A stretch of DNA of 64,000 bases from DASTFY01 sp963813375 (GTDB lineage Bacteria; Actinomycetota; Acidimicrobiia; Acidimicrobiales; Ilumatobacteraceae). The number at the start of each line of letters is the position of its first letter. The first letter of the stretch is position 1. The notes under the pieces are model-generated. The model was not told the DNA's origin, ran no database searches, and saw only the letters and a list, made by a program, of their open reading frames with translations. The stretch is from the NCBI GenBank assembly GCA_963813375.1, contig CAWEYT010000003.1:1-64000 (forward strand), in the 5' to 3' direction. This document shows, one piece after another, positions 50,944 through 60,897 of this stretch. The position numbers and the translations under genes were made by a program.

Positions 50944-52427
50944 CGACCCTGGACACGACGGACACCGGCGGCGCGCTGCCGTCGTCGGTGATCGACATCG
51001 CGACAGCCGTGCGATCAGGATCGGTGACCGCCGCGGCCGTCGTCGAGGCCCATCTGGAGCGGATCGCGGCCCGGGAAGGCGACGTGCACGCCTTCAACCT
51101 CGTGATGGCGGACGAGGCGCGCCAGACAGCGGCGTCGATCGACGCGCGAGTGGCGGCCGGGGAGGATCCCGGACCGCTGGCCGGGGTGCCGGTGGCGCTG
51201 AAGGACAACATGTGCACCCGGGGCATCCCGACCACCTGTTCGTCGAAGATCCTCGAGGGTTGGCGACCGCCGTACGACGCCACGGTCGTCGAGCGACTGA
51301 CCGCGGCAGGTGCCGTCATCATGGGCAAGACCAACCTCGACGAGTTCGCCATGGGCTCGTCGACCGAGAACTCGGCGTTCGGTCCGACCCGCAACCCCCA
51401 CGACCTGTCCCGGGTCCCGGGCGGTTCGTCCGGTGGCAGCGCGGCCGCGGTGGCCGCCGGCTTCGCCGCGGGAGCGTTCGGTTCGGACACGGGCGGATCC
51501 ATCCGGCAGCCGGCCGCCCTGTGCGGCGTCGTCGGAGTGAAGCCCACCTACGGCGTGGTTTCCCGCTACGGCTTGGTTGCATTTGCATCGAGCCTCGACC
51601 AGATTGGTCCGTTCGCCCACACGGTCGAGGACGCCGCCCTCCTGCTGGAGGTCGTGGGCGGTCACGACCCGATGGACTCCACGTCGCTCGATCAGCCCGC
51701 CCCCTCCCTCCGGTCCGTCCTGGGCGACGGTGTGGAGGGGCTACGTGTCGGTCGCATCACCGATCTCCCGCCCGGGGCCGACCCCGACGTCGAAGAGCGG
51801 ATGGAGCTCGCCTTCGAGGCGCTGGAGCGCGCCGGGGCCAAGACCGTCGACGTCACGGTGCCGGCGTTCAGCTACGGCCTCACCGCTTACTACCTCATCG
51901 CGCCCGCCGAGGCCTCGAGCAACCTGGCCCGGTACGACGGCGTCCGCTACGGGCTGCGGGTCGACGCCGCTGACACCGCGGCGATGAACGCCGCCACCCG
52001 CGAGGCCGGCTTCGGGGCCGAGGTGAAGCGGCGCATCATGCTCGGCACCTACGCCTTGTCCGCCGGCTACTACGACGCCTACTACGGCAAGGCGCTCAAG
52101 GTCCGCCGGCTCATCGCCGACGACTTCGCCCGCGCCTACCAGGACGCCGACGTCCTGCTCACCCCCACGGCACCGACCGTGGCCTTCCCCTTCGGCGCCA
52201 AGACCGACAACCCGCTGGCGATGTACCTCTGCGACGTCTACACGATCCCCTCGCCGCTGGCCGGCCATCCCGCCATCAGCGTGCCGTTCGGCACCGGCCA
52301 GGACGATCTGCCCGTCGGGGTGCAGGTCCTCGCCCCCGCGCTGGGCGAGCCTCTCATGTACCGCACCGCGGCGGTGCTGGAGGCGGCGGCGAAGGAGCCA
52401 GCCGAGAAGGAGCGCCGAGAGGAGGGC
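50940..52427 (+). CDS. gatA: Asp-tRNA(Asn)/Glu-tRNA(Gln) amidotransferase subunit A, fused in frame to GatB
   Basis: The first 496 codons encode GatA, an amidase-signature enzyme that releases ammonia from glutamine. The Ser-cisSer-Lys triad is visible: Lys in VPVALKDNMCT, the Gly/Ser-rich VPGGSSGGSAAA and the nucleophile Ser in SDTGGSIRQPAALCG. GVVSRYGLVAFASSLDQIGP follows. There is no stop codon at the end. The frame continues through a Lys/Glu linker (AAKEPAEKERREEG) into GatB, so the whole reading frame is 989 codons (50940-53909). Confidence 0.9.
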
Positions 52428-53909
52428 ATGACCGCCACCGATTCCCCCGCCACCACCGTGCCCGCCGGCGAGCTGATCGACGGCTACGAGCTGATCGTCG
52501 GGCTGGAGGTCCACGTCGAGCTGGCCACGGCCACCAAGCTCTTCAGCGCCAGCCCCAACCGCTTCGGCGACGAACCGAACACCAACATCGACCCTGTCAC
52601 GCTCGGGCTCCCGGGTTCGCTGCCGGTGCTCAACCGGCGGGCGGTCGAGCTGGCCATCCGCATCGGCCTGGCCCTGCACTGCGAGGTGCAGCCGTGCCTG
52701 TTCCACCGGAAGAACTACTTCTACCCGGACATGCCGAAGGACTACCAGATCTCCCAGTACGACCAGCCGCTGAACGTGGACGGCTGGCTGGAGCTCCCGT
52801 CCGGGACCCGCATCGGCATCGAGCGGGCCCACGTGGAGGAGGACACCGGCAAGTCCACCCACCTCGGCGGGAGCGGGGGTCGGATCCACGGCAGCGACTA
52901 CTCGCTGGTCGACTACAACCGTGCCGGCGTCCCCCTCGTGGAGATCGTGGGTCGGCCCGACATCCGCAGCTCCGAGCAGGCCCGGCAGTACGTCAACGAA
53001 CTGCGGGCGATCCTCGTCGCCATCGACGCCTCCGACGCCAAGATGGAGGAGGGTTCGATGCGGGTCGACGCCAACGTGTCCGTGCGCCGCCCTGGTGAGC
53101 CGCTCGGCACTCGTTGCGAGATCAAGAACCTCAACTCGGTGCGGTCGCTCGGTCGGGCGATCGAGTACGAGGCCCGCCGGCAGGTCACGCTGCTGGCCGA
53201 CGGCGAGGTCGTCCGGCAGGAGACCCGCCACTGGGACGAGAACGACGGCCGGACCCACACGTTGCGGACGAAGGAGGATGCCGACGACTACCGGTACTTC
53301 CCGGAGCCGGACCTGGTCCCCCTGGTGCCGGACGACGCCTGGGTGGAGGAGATCCGCGCCGCGCTGCCGCCGCTACCCGCCGCCCGCCGGGTCGCGCTGG
53401 CGGCCGCGGCCGGGGTCGACACGACCACCGAAGCCGTGGCCCTGGTCGTCGACCGGGGGCGGGACCGCCTCGCCCTCGACGCCATCGCGGCCGGGGGCGA
53501 TCCGGCACGGGTGCTCGTCCACATCGAGCACAACCTGCCGCCGGAGGGACCGGATCCCGTGACGCCCGCCGCCCTCGCCGCGCTCACCGGACTGGAGACG
53601 GCCGGGCAGGTCACGGCCACGCAGGCCAAGCAGATCCTGGTCGAGCTCGTCGAGGCCGGGGGCGACGGCGACCCCGCCGCCATCGCCGCCCGACGGGGCT
53701 TCCAGGCGATGGACAGCGGCGCGCTCGATGCGGCCGTCGACGCCGCCATCGCCGCCCAGCCCGCGGCGTGGGAGAAGTACTGCGCCGGGGAGGACAAGGC
53801 GGCGGGCGCCCTGGTCGGCGCGGTCATGAAGGCCACGAGGGCGCAGGCCGACGGCAAGGCGGTGACGGCGCTGCTGCAGGCCAGGCGGGCCGAGAGTTCC
53901 CCGTCGTAG
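52428..53909 (+). CDS. gatB: Asp-tRNA(Asn)/Glu-tRNA(Gln) amidotransferase subunit B, in frame with GatA
   Basis: A complete 493-residue GatB. IVGLEVHVELATATKLFSASPN, FHRKNYFYPDMPKDYQISQYDQP, EEDTGKSTH and RYFPEPDLVPL form the cradle/kinase domain. The C-terminal helical and YqeY tail domain includes ATQAKQILVELVEAGGD. The internal ATG 52428 has AGAGGAGG directly upstream, so separate translation is possible in addition to the GatA-GatB fusion. GatB activates misacylated Glu-tRNA(Gln) or Asp-tRNA(Asn) by phosphorylation. A fused GatAB is unusual. Confidence 0.9.
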   Translation: MTATDSPATTVPAGELIDGYELIVGLEVHVELATATKLFSASPNRFGDEPNTNIDPVTLGLPGSLPVLNRRAVELAIRIGLALHCEVQPCLFHRKNYFYPDMPKDYQISQYDQPLNVDGWLELPSGTRIGIERAHVEEDTGKSTHLGGSGGRIHGSDYSLVDYNRAGVPLVEIVGRPDIRSSEQARQYVNELRAILVAIDASDAKMEEGSMRVDANVSVRRPGEPLGTRCEIKNLNSVRSLGRAIEYEARRQVTLLADGEVVRQETRHWDENDGRTHTLRTKEDADDYRYFPEPDLVPLVPDDAWVEEIRAALPPLPAARRVALAAAAGVDTTTEAVALVVDRGRDRLALDAIAAGGDPARVLVHIEHNLPPEGPDPVTPAALAALTGLETAGQVTATQAKQILVELVEAGGDGDPAAIAARRGFQAMDSGALDAAVDAAIAAQPAAWEKYCAGEDKAAGALVGAVMKATRAQADGKAVTALLQARRAESSPS

Positions 53910-53960
53910 CGCCGCCGCGGTAATTCCTCGCCACCATCCACCGCACCGAGGCCAGACTCG

Positions 53961-55193
53961 ATGCTCGTGTCCATCGAGATCCGCGCCCCGGAGCAGGCCG
54001 ACGTACCGGACATGTTCGCGGCCGACGCGCGCAGCTTCGGCACGTTCTACGAGGACGAGGAGATCGCGCGCCGGCTACCGATCATGGACCTGTCCCGCTT
54101 CCGTATCGCTCTCGACGGGCCGGCCACCGTCGGCGTGGCGGGCTCGTTCGCCCTCGACATGACCGTGCCCGGAGGCGCCACGGTGCCCATGGGAGGGGTG
54201 ACGTGGGTGTCCGTCGCCACCACGCATCGCCGACAGGGCATCCTTCGCCGGCTGCTCGGCGCCATCCACGCCGATATCGACGACAGGGGCGAGCCCGTGG
54301 CCGGGCTCAGCGCCTCCGAGGGCGCCATCTACGGACGCTTCGGCTACGGCGTGGCCAGTCAACTGCGCCGTGTCGCCATCGACGTCCGCGCCGTACGACT
54401 CCGCGAAGAGCTCGTGCCCAAGCCCGGGTCCGTGCGCTACATGGAGACCGACGAGGCCCGGGGCCACGTCCCGGCCATCTGGGAGCGCGCCAGGCGGCAG
54501 CGGCCCGGCGAGACGGCCCGCAGCGGAACCTGGTGGGAGATGGTCTTCGCCGACCAGTCCAAGCCGCAGGACGGCTTCTCCCCCGCCGTGCGCCTCCGCC
54601 ACGACGACGGCTACGCGACGTACCGGGTCCGCATGGACTGGAACGAGGGCCGGCCCGCGCACCACGTGAACCTCATCGAGCTGGTCGCGGTGACGGACGA
54701 CGCGCACCTCGCGCTCTGGCACACCCTGCTCGGCATCGACCTCGTCGCCATCATCACCTCGAGGCGGGCGTTCGCCATCGACGACGCGCTCTACCTCGCG
54801 GTCGACAACCCGCGAGCCGTGAGCACCGAGGCCATCGACGACTTTGTGTGGCTCCGCCCGCACCAACCCGCGGCACTGCTCGGCGCCCGCACCTACGCGA
54901 GCGAGGACCGTCTCGTCCTGGAGCTCGTCCCGGACTCGACGGACGCCGCCGATGCCGTGCCGACGCGCTGGGAGGTCGAGGGCGGTCCTGACGGCGCCGC
55001 CTCGAAGCGGACGCGGCGCCGGGCCGATCTCGTGCTCGACCGAGCCGCGTTCGGTGCCATCTACCTGGGCGGCTTCCGACCCTCCGTCCTGGCCCGGGCC
55101 CAACTGATCACGGAGGCCACGCACGGCGCGCTCGCGCGGGCCGACGCGTTCTTTGCCGCCGAGCGCATGCCCCACGCGCAGAACGGGTTCTGA
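53961..55193 (+). CDS. Eis-like GNAT acetyltransferase
   Basis: A 410-residue protein with the Eis architecture: an N-terminal GNAT domain with VTWVSVATTHRRQGILRRLL (acetyl-CoA motif, about residues 75-95) and SASEGAIYGRFGYGVAS, a second GNAT-like domain in the middle, and a C-terminal sterol-carrier-like domain (LVLDRAAFGAIYLGGFRPS). The C-terminal carboxylate Phe is characteristic of the family. Eis enzymes acetylate amines, including aminoglycosides. There is no nearby antibiotic locus. Confidence 0.87.
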   Translation: MLVSIEIRAPEQADVPDMFAADARSFGTFYEDEEIARRLPIMDLSRFRIALDGPATVGVAGSFALDMTVPGGATVPMGGVTWVSVATTHRRQGILRRLLGAIHADIDDRGEPVAGLSASEGAIYGRFGYGVASQLRRVAIDVRAVRLREELVPKPGSVRYMETDEARGHVPAIWERARRQRPGETARSGTWWEMVFADQSKPQDGFSPAVRLRHDDGYATYRVRMDWNEGRPAHHVNLIELVAVTDDAHLALWHTLLGIDLVAIITSRRAFAIDDALYLAVDNPRAVSTEAIDDFVWLRPHQPAALLGARTYASEDRLVLELVPDSTDAADAVPTRWEVEGGPDGAASKRTRRRADLVLDRAAFGAIYLGGFRPSVLARAQLITEATHGALARADAFFAAERMPHAQNGF

Positions 55194-55244
55194 CCCGGCC
55201 TGGCGGCGTGGTCGCCGGGGGTCAGTCGCTAGCCTCGCCTCCTC

Positions 55245-56513
55245 GTGGGGCTCGTGACGCTGGCGCCGTTGCGGCATCCGCCGTTCCGGCGCTTCTGGAT
55301 CGGTGCCGCGCTCTCCAACATCGGCACGTGGATGGAGACCGTGGCCCTCGGCTACTACGTGGCCGACCAGACCCGGTTGGCCGTGTGGTCGGCGGTGATC
55401 GCGGCCGCCGGCTTCGTGCCCGTGGCCGTGATCGGTCCCATCGGTGGCGCGCTGGCCGACCGGCGCTCCCGCAAGGTGATCCTCCTCGTGACCGTGTCGG
55501 CGCAGGCCGTCGTGGCCGCGGCGATCACCGTGCTGGTCGCCGTCGACGCCGCCGGACCGGCGGTGATCGCACTGCTCACGCTGCTCAGTGGTTGCGCGGC
55601 GGCCATCGGCTTCCCCGCGTACCAGGCGTCGTTCCGGCACCTCGTCCCGCCCGAGGACCTTCCGGCGGCCATCGGCCTCTCCTCGGCCCAGTGGAACCTC
55701 GGGCGCATCCTCGGGCCCGTCGCCGCCGCGGTGGCCATCAGCGTCGGTGGCATCTCGTGGGCGCTGGCCATCAACACCGTGAGCTTCCTCGCCGTGATCG
55801 TCGCCGTCGCGAGTGTGCGCCTCCCCTCGCCGCTGCTCGGCGCGACGCGCGAGCCGTTCCGGCGCGCCATCCTCGGCGGGTGGCACCACGTCCGGGCCGA
55901 AGCGGGGCTCCGCGCCACGTTCACGATCATGTGCCTCAACACCTTCCTGGCCGCGCCGTTCATCGCGCTGATCCCGGCCATGGCCGTGAAGGTCCTGGAC
56001 GGCAACGAGGCCACGACGGGCGTCCTGGTGACGGCGCAGGGTGTCGGCGCGGTGGTGGCGGGTGCCGTCATCGGTGGGCTGGTGGCCCGCTACGGCGTGC
56101 GGCTCACCATGGCGCGGGCGGTGGGGCTGCTCGCGCCCTCGCTGGCCGTCTACGGCCTCGCCCCGAACCTGGTGACGATGGGGATGGCGCTGGCCGTCGT
56201 CGGCTTCCTCTACATGCTGGCGCTGTCGACCTTCACGACGGTGGCGCAGCAGCGGTCGCCGGACGAGCTGACCGGACGGGTGCTGGCGGTGAACAACGCC
56301 GTGCTCGGCGCGCTCTACCCCATCGGCGCGCTCTTGCAGGGCCGGCTGGCTGACGTGATCGGGCTGCGGGCGACGACGGTGGCGTCAGGCGTCGCGCTGG
56401 GGGTCACCCTGCTGGCGGTGCGCGCGGCGCGCCCACACTTCACGTCCGCCGCTCGAGCACCCTGTGGCGGCCGTCCGGACGGCGTGAGGTCGGACCGTGA
56501 CGTCGGACCGTGA
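55245..56513 (+). CDS. MFS transporter, EntS-like exporter
   Basis: A 422-residue, 12-helix MFS protein. FRRFWIGAALSNIGTWMETVALGYYVAD is the MFS_3/EntS N-terminus, GGALADRRSRKVILL the loop 2-3 motif and LTGRVLAVNNAVLGALYPIGALLQG near the C-terminus. GTG 55245 has TAGCCT 9 nt upstream (leaderless). The last codons lie in a 13-bp tandem repeat. EntS-like members export siderophores or drugs; the substrate here is unknown. Confidence 0.87.
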   Translation: MGLVTLAPLRHPPFRRFWIGAALSNIGTWMETVALGYYVADQTRLAVWSAVIAAAGFVPVAVIGPIGGALADRRSRKVILLVTVSAQAVVAAAITVLVAVDAAGPAVIALLTLLSGCAAAIGFPAYQASFRHLVPPEDLPAAIGLSSAQWNLGRILGPVAAAVAISVGGISWALAINTVSFLAVIVAVASVRLPSPLLGATREPFRRAILGGWHHVRAEAGLRATFTIMCLNTFLAAPFIALIPAMAVKVLDGNEATTGVLVTAQGVGAVVAGAVIGGLVARYGVRLTMARAVGLLAPSLAVYGLAPNLVTMGMALAVVGFLYMLALSTFTTVAQQRSPDELTGRVLAVNNAVLGALYPIGALLQGRLADVIGLRATTVASGVALGVTLLAVRAARPHFTSAARAPCGGRPDGVRSDRDVGP

Positions 56514-56526
56514 GGTCGGACCGTGA
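56484..56526. repeat. 13-bp tandem repeat, 3.3 copies
   Basis: Three units of GTGAGGTCGGACC (the second has C for G at position 5) run from 56484 to 56522, with a partial fourth unit GTGA. The array covers the last codons of the MFS gene and the stop, and ends 9 bp before the TACTGT -10 element of the acyl-CoA dehydrogenase gene. It may bind a regulator or be a slippage product. Confidence 0.75.
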
Positions 56527-56546
56527 GCGGGCCGTACTGTCGGCCG

Positions 56547-57794
56547 ATGGACTTCGCCATCCCCGACGACATCCAGGGCACCCTCGACGCGCTGGACGCG
56601 TTCATCGAGGACGAGATCCGGCCCCTCGAGGAGCAGGACGACAACATCCGCTTCTTCGATCACCGGCGGGAGTGGGCGCGCACGGACTTCGAGGCCGGGG
56701 GCACGCCGCGCAAGGAGTGGGAAGACCTGCTGCGCGAGATGCGGCGCCGGGCCGACCGGGCCGGCTGGCTGCGGCTCGCCCTGTCCGCCGAGTACGGCGG
56801 TCGTGATGCCACCAACCTGGAGATGGCGATCATCCGCGAGCACCTGGCCACCAAGGGTCTCGGCCTCCACAACGACCTGCAGAACGAGAGCTCGATCGTC
56901 GGCAACTTCCCGACCGTGCTGATGATGCGCGACTTCGGCACTCCTGAGCAGAAGGCCGAGTGGATGCCCGGATTCCTCGACGGCACCAAGCGACTCGCCT
57001 TCGGATTGACCGAGCCGAACCACGGCAGCGATGCCACCTACATGGAGACCACGGCGGTCGAGGACGGTGACGAGTGGGTCCTCAACGGGGCCAAGCGCTT
57101 CAACTCCGGTCTCCACCATGCGACACACGACATCGTGTTCGCCCGCAGCTCCGGCGACCCCGGCTCGCCGGCAGGCATCACCGCGTTCCTCGTCCCGACC
57201 GATGCGCCGGGCTTCACCGTCGAGTTCTACTGGTGGACCTTCAACATGCCGACGGACCATGCCGAGGTCACGTTGTCGAACGTGCGGGTGCCGAGCTCGG
57301 CGGTGTTCGGCGAGGTCGGTCGCGGCCTCGAGCTCGCGCAGCACTTCGTGCACGAGAACCGCATCCGTCAGGCGGCGTCGTCGTTGGGAGCCGCGCAGTT
57401 CTGCATCAACGAGGCGGTCGCCTACGCCAACGAGCGGATCACGTGGGGTCGCCCGTTGTCGGTCAACCAGGGCATCCAGTTTCCCCTGGTAGAGCTGCAT
57501 ACGGAGGCCGCGATGCTCCGGCAGCTCGTGCGCTCGACGGCCTGGTTGCTCGACCAGCGCCACCACATGGAGGTGACGCATCTCGTTGCCATGTGCAACT
57601 ACCGCGCCAACCGGCTCGCGTGCGACGCAGCGGATCGCGCCATGCAGACGTGCGGCGGCGTCGGGTACAGCCGGCACATGCCCTTCGAGCACATCTACCG
57701 ACACCATCGGCGTTATCGCATCACCGAGGGCAGCGAGGAGATCCAGATGCGCAAGGTGGCGCAGGACCTTTTCGGGCTCGGGCGTCGCCGCTGA
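56547..57794 (+). CDS. Acyl-CoA dehydrogenase family protein
   Basis: A 415-residue flavoprotein. FGLTEPNHGSDATYMETTAV is the FAD-binding signature, and the C-terminal substrate motif RYRITEGSEEIQMRKVAQ holds a likely catalytic or binding acid. MQTCGGVGYSRHMPFEHIYR is also typical. It oxidises an acyl-CoA to the enoyl-CoA. ATG 56547 is leaderless, with TACTGT (56535-56540) 6 nt upstream. The exact chain type cannot be read from sequence. Confidence 0.9.
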   Translation: MDFAIPDDIQGTLDALDAFIEDEIRPLEEQDDNIRFFDHRREWARTDFEAGGTPRKEWEDLLREMRRRADRAGWLRLALSAEYGGRDATNLEMAIIREHLATKGLGLHNDLQNESSIVGNFPTVLMMRDFGTPEQKAEWMPGFLDGTKRLAFGLTEPNHGSDATYMETTAVEDGDEWVLNGAKRFNSGLHHATHDIVFARSSGDPGSPAGITAFLVPTDAPGFTVEFYWWTFNMPTDHAEVTLSNVRVPSSAVFGEVGRGLELAQHFVHENRIRQAASSLGAAQFCINEAVAYANERITWGRPLSVNQGIQFPLVELHTEAAMLRQLVRSTAWLLDQRHHMEVTHLVAMCNYRANRLACDAADRAMQTCGGVGYSRHMPFEHIYRHHRRYRITEGSEEIQMRKVAQDLFGLGRRR

Positions 57795-57936
57795 GCGCGA
57801 GCGCACCACCGCGCTCCGATGGATCACCACCCTCGGCGGGGGTCCACTACGCTGCGGCGGCGCGGCGAAAGCCACGGTGGGCGGCTCACATGATGCGAGA
57901 CTCGGTCGCACTCGACCGATGTGGGAAGGGGAGTAG

Positions 57937-60517
57937 ATGCGTACCGGCACCAGCCCTTGGAGGCCGCGCCGACTGCTCCGGGCGGCGGTTGCTCTTTCAC
58001 TGGCGGCGGCGCCCGTCATCGTGGCCGGCGGAGAGGCGACCGCCCAGACCGCGCCGTTGCTCAGCCTGCGCAAGTCTGTCTCGCTCCCCAACCCGGCCAC
58101 GGCCGCGCCCGGTGAGCCGTTCTCGTTCTTCCTCAGCTACTCCTGCTCGTCGCTGAGCACCCCGTGCGAAGGGGCCACGATCACCGACGTCATCCCCCCG
58201 CAGCTCTCGCGGCAGGTCGCCGACGTCCGTTTCCAGGGCAACTTCCAATCCGTGAACTACGACGCGAACACCGGCACCGCCGTCTTCACGCTGTTCAGCC
58301 CCATTGCTGCTGGGACCACGGCGCAGGTATCGATCGCCGCCGAGTTCCCGCCCGGCACCGCGGTCGGCACGCAGGCCGTGAACCAGGGGACGATGCGCGC
58401 GTCCAACGCCAACCCCGTCACCTCGAACCAGGTGATCGTCACGTCACGCGCGGCGTCCGACTGGACGGTCACGAAGAACGTGGTCCCTGCCGGTGTGCCG
58501 CCGCAGGTGGACACGCCGTACACGTATCGCGTCGGGATCACGTTGGCGGCCGGCGGCAACCAGAACCTCAACGGTGTGACCTTCGTGGACACGTTGCCGG
58601 CCGGCGCGGTGTTCCAGTCCGCCACGGGAGGTGGGACGTACAACGCCGGCACCAACCAGGTGACGTGGCCGCCACGCAACCTCGTGCCCAACGCCAACCA
58701 GGACGTGACGGCATTCGAAGAGGTCACCGTCCTCTTCCCGGCCGCCAACTTCCCCGTCGGCACGACCGTGCTCAACGTCGTGCAGGCCTTCGGGACCCCG
58801 GCCGGTGAGCCCAACCAGGAGCTCGGGCGGGCGGAGCGCCCCGGCATCATCCGCGGCGTCGGGCACCGTGACCGGCTGGCTCGAAGCGGGCCGGGCTGCC
58901 CGAGATCGGCCCCGGCCAGATCGACACCTACACCCTCACGGCGGAGAACCCGAACGCCACGGTCGTCGCCGGGTTCCAGGTGCTGGAGACGCTGCCGCCC
59001 CAGCTCGTGATGGCGCAGGGGGCTGGTCCCAACCTGACCGGGACCGGTCCTCCGCCGGTGTCCATCACGGCCACACCCGGTGGGAACGTGCCGATCACCG
59101 GAACGACGAACTGGACGTGCGACCGCGCCAGCCGACACCGACACCCTGCTCTTCGACTTCGGTGATGCGCCGCCGAACTTCCGCTCGACGATCCTGCTGC
59201 GGGCCGGCATCCCGGCCAACAGCATCGACCGCAACGGGAACCCGATCGTCGCCGGGTTCGAGCATCGAGAACTGCATCGAGATCAGCGGGCGGCGGACCA
59301 CGATCAACGCCAGCCGCTGCACGACGCAGACGATCGTCCCGGTCTCGGTCGAGTTCAGCAAGATCATCACGACCGCCGAGGTGACGGTGCCGGGCGGCAC
59401 CGTCTCGTGGCAGGTGGGCGTGGCCGTCCCGGACACGTCGGCCGGTGACCTGGTGAACCCGACGGTCACCGACTGCCTCCCGCTCGGGCTCGATCTGCTC
59501 GATCCGTTCACGCCCTCCAACCCGATCAACGGCACCAGCCAGGCTTCAGCGTCGCGCCCACGGTCACCCGCACGCCCAACGGCTGCGGGGCGGCGAGCAA
59601 CCAGGTGCTCATCACCTGGAGCTGGACCGGTGGCTTCACGCTCGCCCGGGGCCAGTCGGGCACGTTCACGCTCAACACGCTCGTGGCCGAGGGGACACCC
59701 CCGGCCAGCGTGCAGAACGTGGCCAGCCTGACATCGGACAGCCTGTCGACTGCGCTCCAGCGCATCGCCGACCTGGCCATCACCTCCGAGACGCTCCTGC
59801 GGGGGACGAAGGAGGTGCGGGGTGACCGGGACACGGGATTCCTCAGCTTCCCGGGCATCGGCAACACGACCCGGGGCGGCTTCGCGAACTACCGGGCGAC
59901 GATCCGCAACGTCAGTGACATCTCGGTGACGCAACGTGATCGTGGTGGACACGCTTCCCATCCCCGGCGACATCGGCTTGAAGGACCTGTCCCCGCGCGG
60001 CTCCCAGTGGCAGCCGCTCTTCGCCGGCGAGCTCACGTCCAACCCGCCGGCCGCGTCGGTGATGTACACGACCACTCACAACCCGTGCCGGGCGGACCTG
60101 AGCGTCAACCCGTCGGGCTGTGTGCCCGCCAACTGGACACCCAACCCGGGCGACCTCGCGTCGGTCGGCGCGATCAGGGTCGACTTCGGCAGCCTGGTGC
60201 TCGACCCCAACGACTCCATCAGCTTCACCTGGCGGGTTGCGACCCCGATCAACGCCCCCGTCGGTGCGGTGGCGTGGAACTCGTTCGGCTACGTCGCCAC
60301 CCGGCTGGACAACGGCCAGCTACTGGAGTCGGCTGAGCCGCCCAAGGTCGGCCTGCAGGTCGAGGGTCCCGGACCCGGCCCCTGCTGCACCCCGGGCATC
60401 CCGGACACCGGTGCCGACTCGGATGTCGCGGTGTACCTGGCCGTCGTGCTGATCCTGGGTGGCGCCGTGCTCATGCTGTACCGGCGCCGGCCCTCAACGC
60501 GGGGAGCGGCGGGCTAG
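57937..60517 (+). CDS. DUF11-repeat surface protein with sortase-type C-terminus, multiply frameshifted
   Basis: About 860 residues. The signal peptide is RRLLRAAVALSLAAAPVIVAGG, cut before QTAPLL. Several DUF11 domains follow, each with a TVTKNV... or VDTLP-type beta-strand pair (ITDVIPPQL, VTFVDTLPAG, VTDCLPLGL, VIVVDTLPIPG). The C-terminus is a cell-wall sorting signal: IPDTG, a hydrophobic helix (VYLAVVLILGGAVLMLY) and an Arg-rich tail. About six one-base breaks (near 58860, 58900, 59125, 59265, 59545 and 59930) interrupt it, yet the parts are collinear. It is probably a wall-anchored stalk or adhesin. No sortase gene is seen here. Confidence 0.78.
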
Positions 60518-60832
60518 CCCCACTGCGGCGCAGAGAGCGGCCAGGACGGCCAGGAGCGTCCAGCCGACCGGCCAGTAGGCCGGTCGGCGGTCCTCCGCGC
60601 GGTCGTGGAGGACGAACGCCAGCGCCATCGGCGCCACCAGGAGGAGGGCCAGGAGCCACGGTCCTGGGCCGCCGCGCCGGCGGACCAGGACGGCGAGCAG
60701 CGCGGCCGCGATCGGCACGCCGATCCAGCCCCACCACCAGATCCCGGCGTTGACCAGGTCGCGGTCGTGGTCGCCCAGCCACGTGAGCGCGGCCCAGACC
60801 GCGCCGACCACGAGGGCAAGGACCGCCACCAT
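60494..60832 (-). CDS. Small membrane protein of unknown function
   Basis: A 112-residue protein with four predicted membrane helices (LALVVGAVWAALTWLG; IGVPIAAALLAVLV; WLLALLLVAPMALAFVL; TLLAVLAALCAAVGLA) and short Arg-rich loops. No family is recognised. It converges on the DUF11 gene, overlapping its last 24 bp, and diverges from ilvD. Confidence 0.6.
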   Translation of the reverse strand: MVAVLALVVGAVWAALTWLGDHDRDLVNAGIWWWGWIGVPIAAALLAVLVRRRGGPGPWLLALLLVAPMALAFVLHDRAEDRRPAYWPVGWTLLAVLAALCAAVGLARRSPR

Positions 60833-60897
60833 CGCGGCAGTATGGCCGCGTGGGCCCCAGAGTCCGCGGAGCAGGCCTCGCGGTAGCGTGCCGCTCC

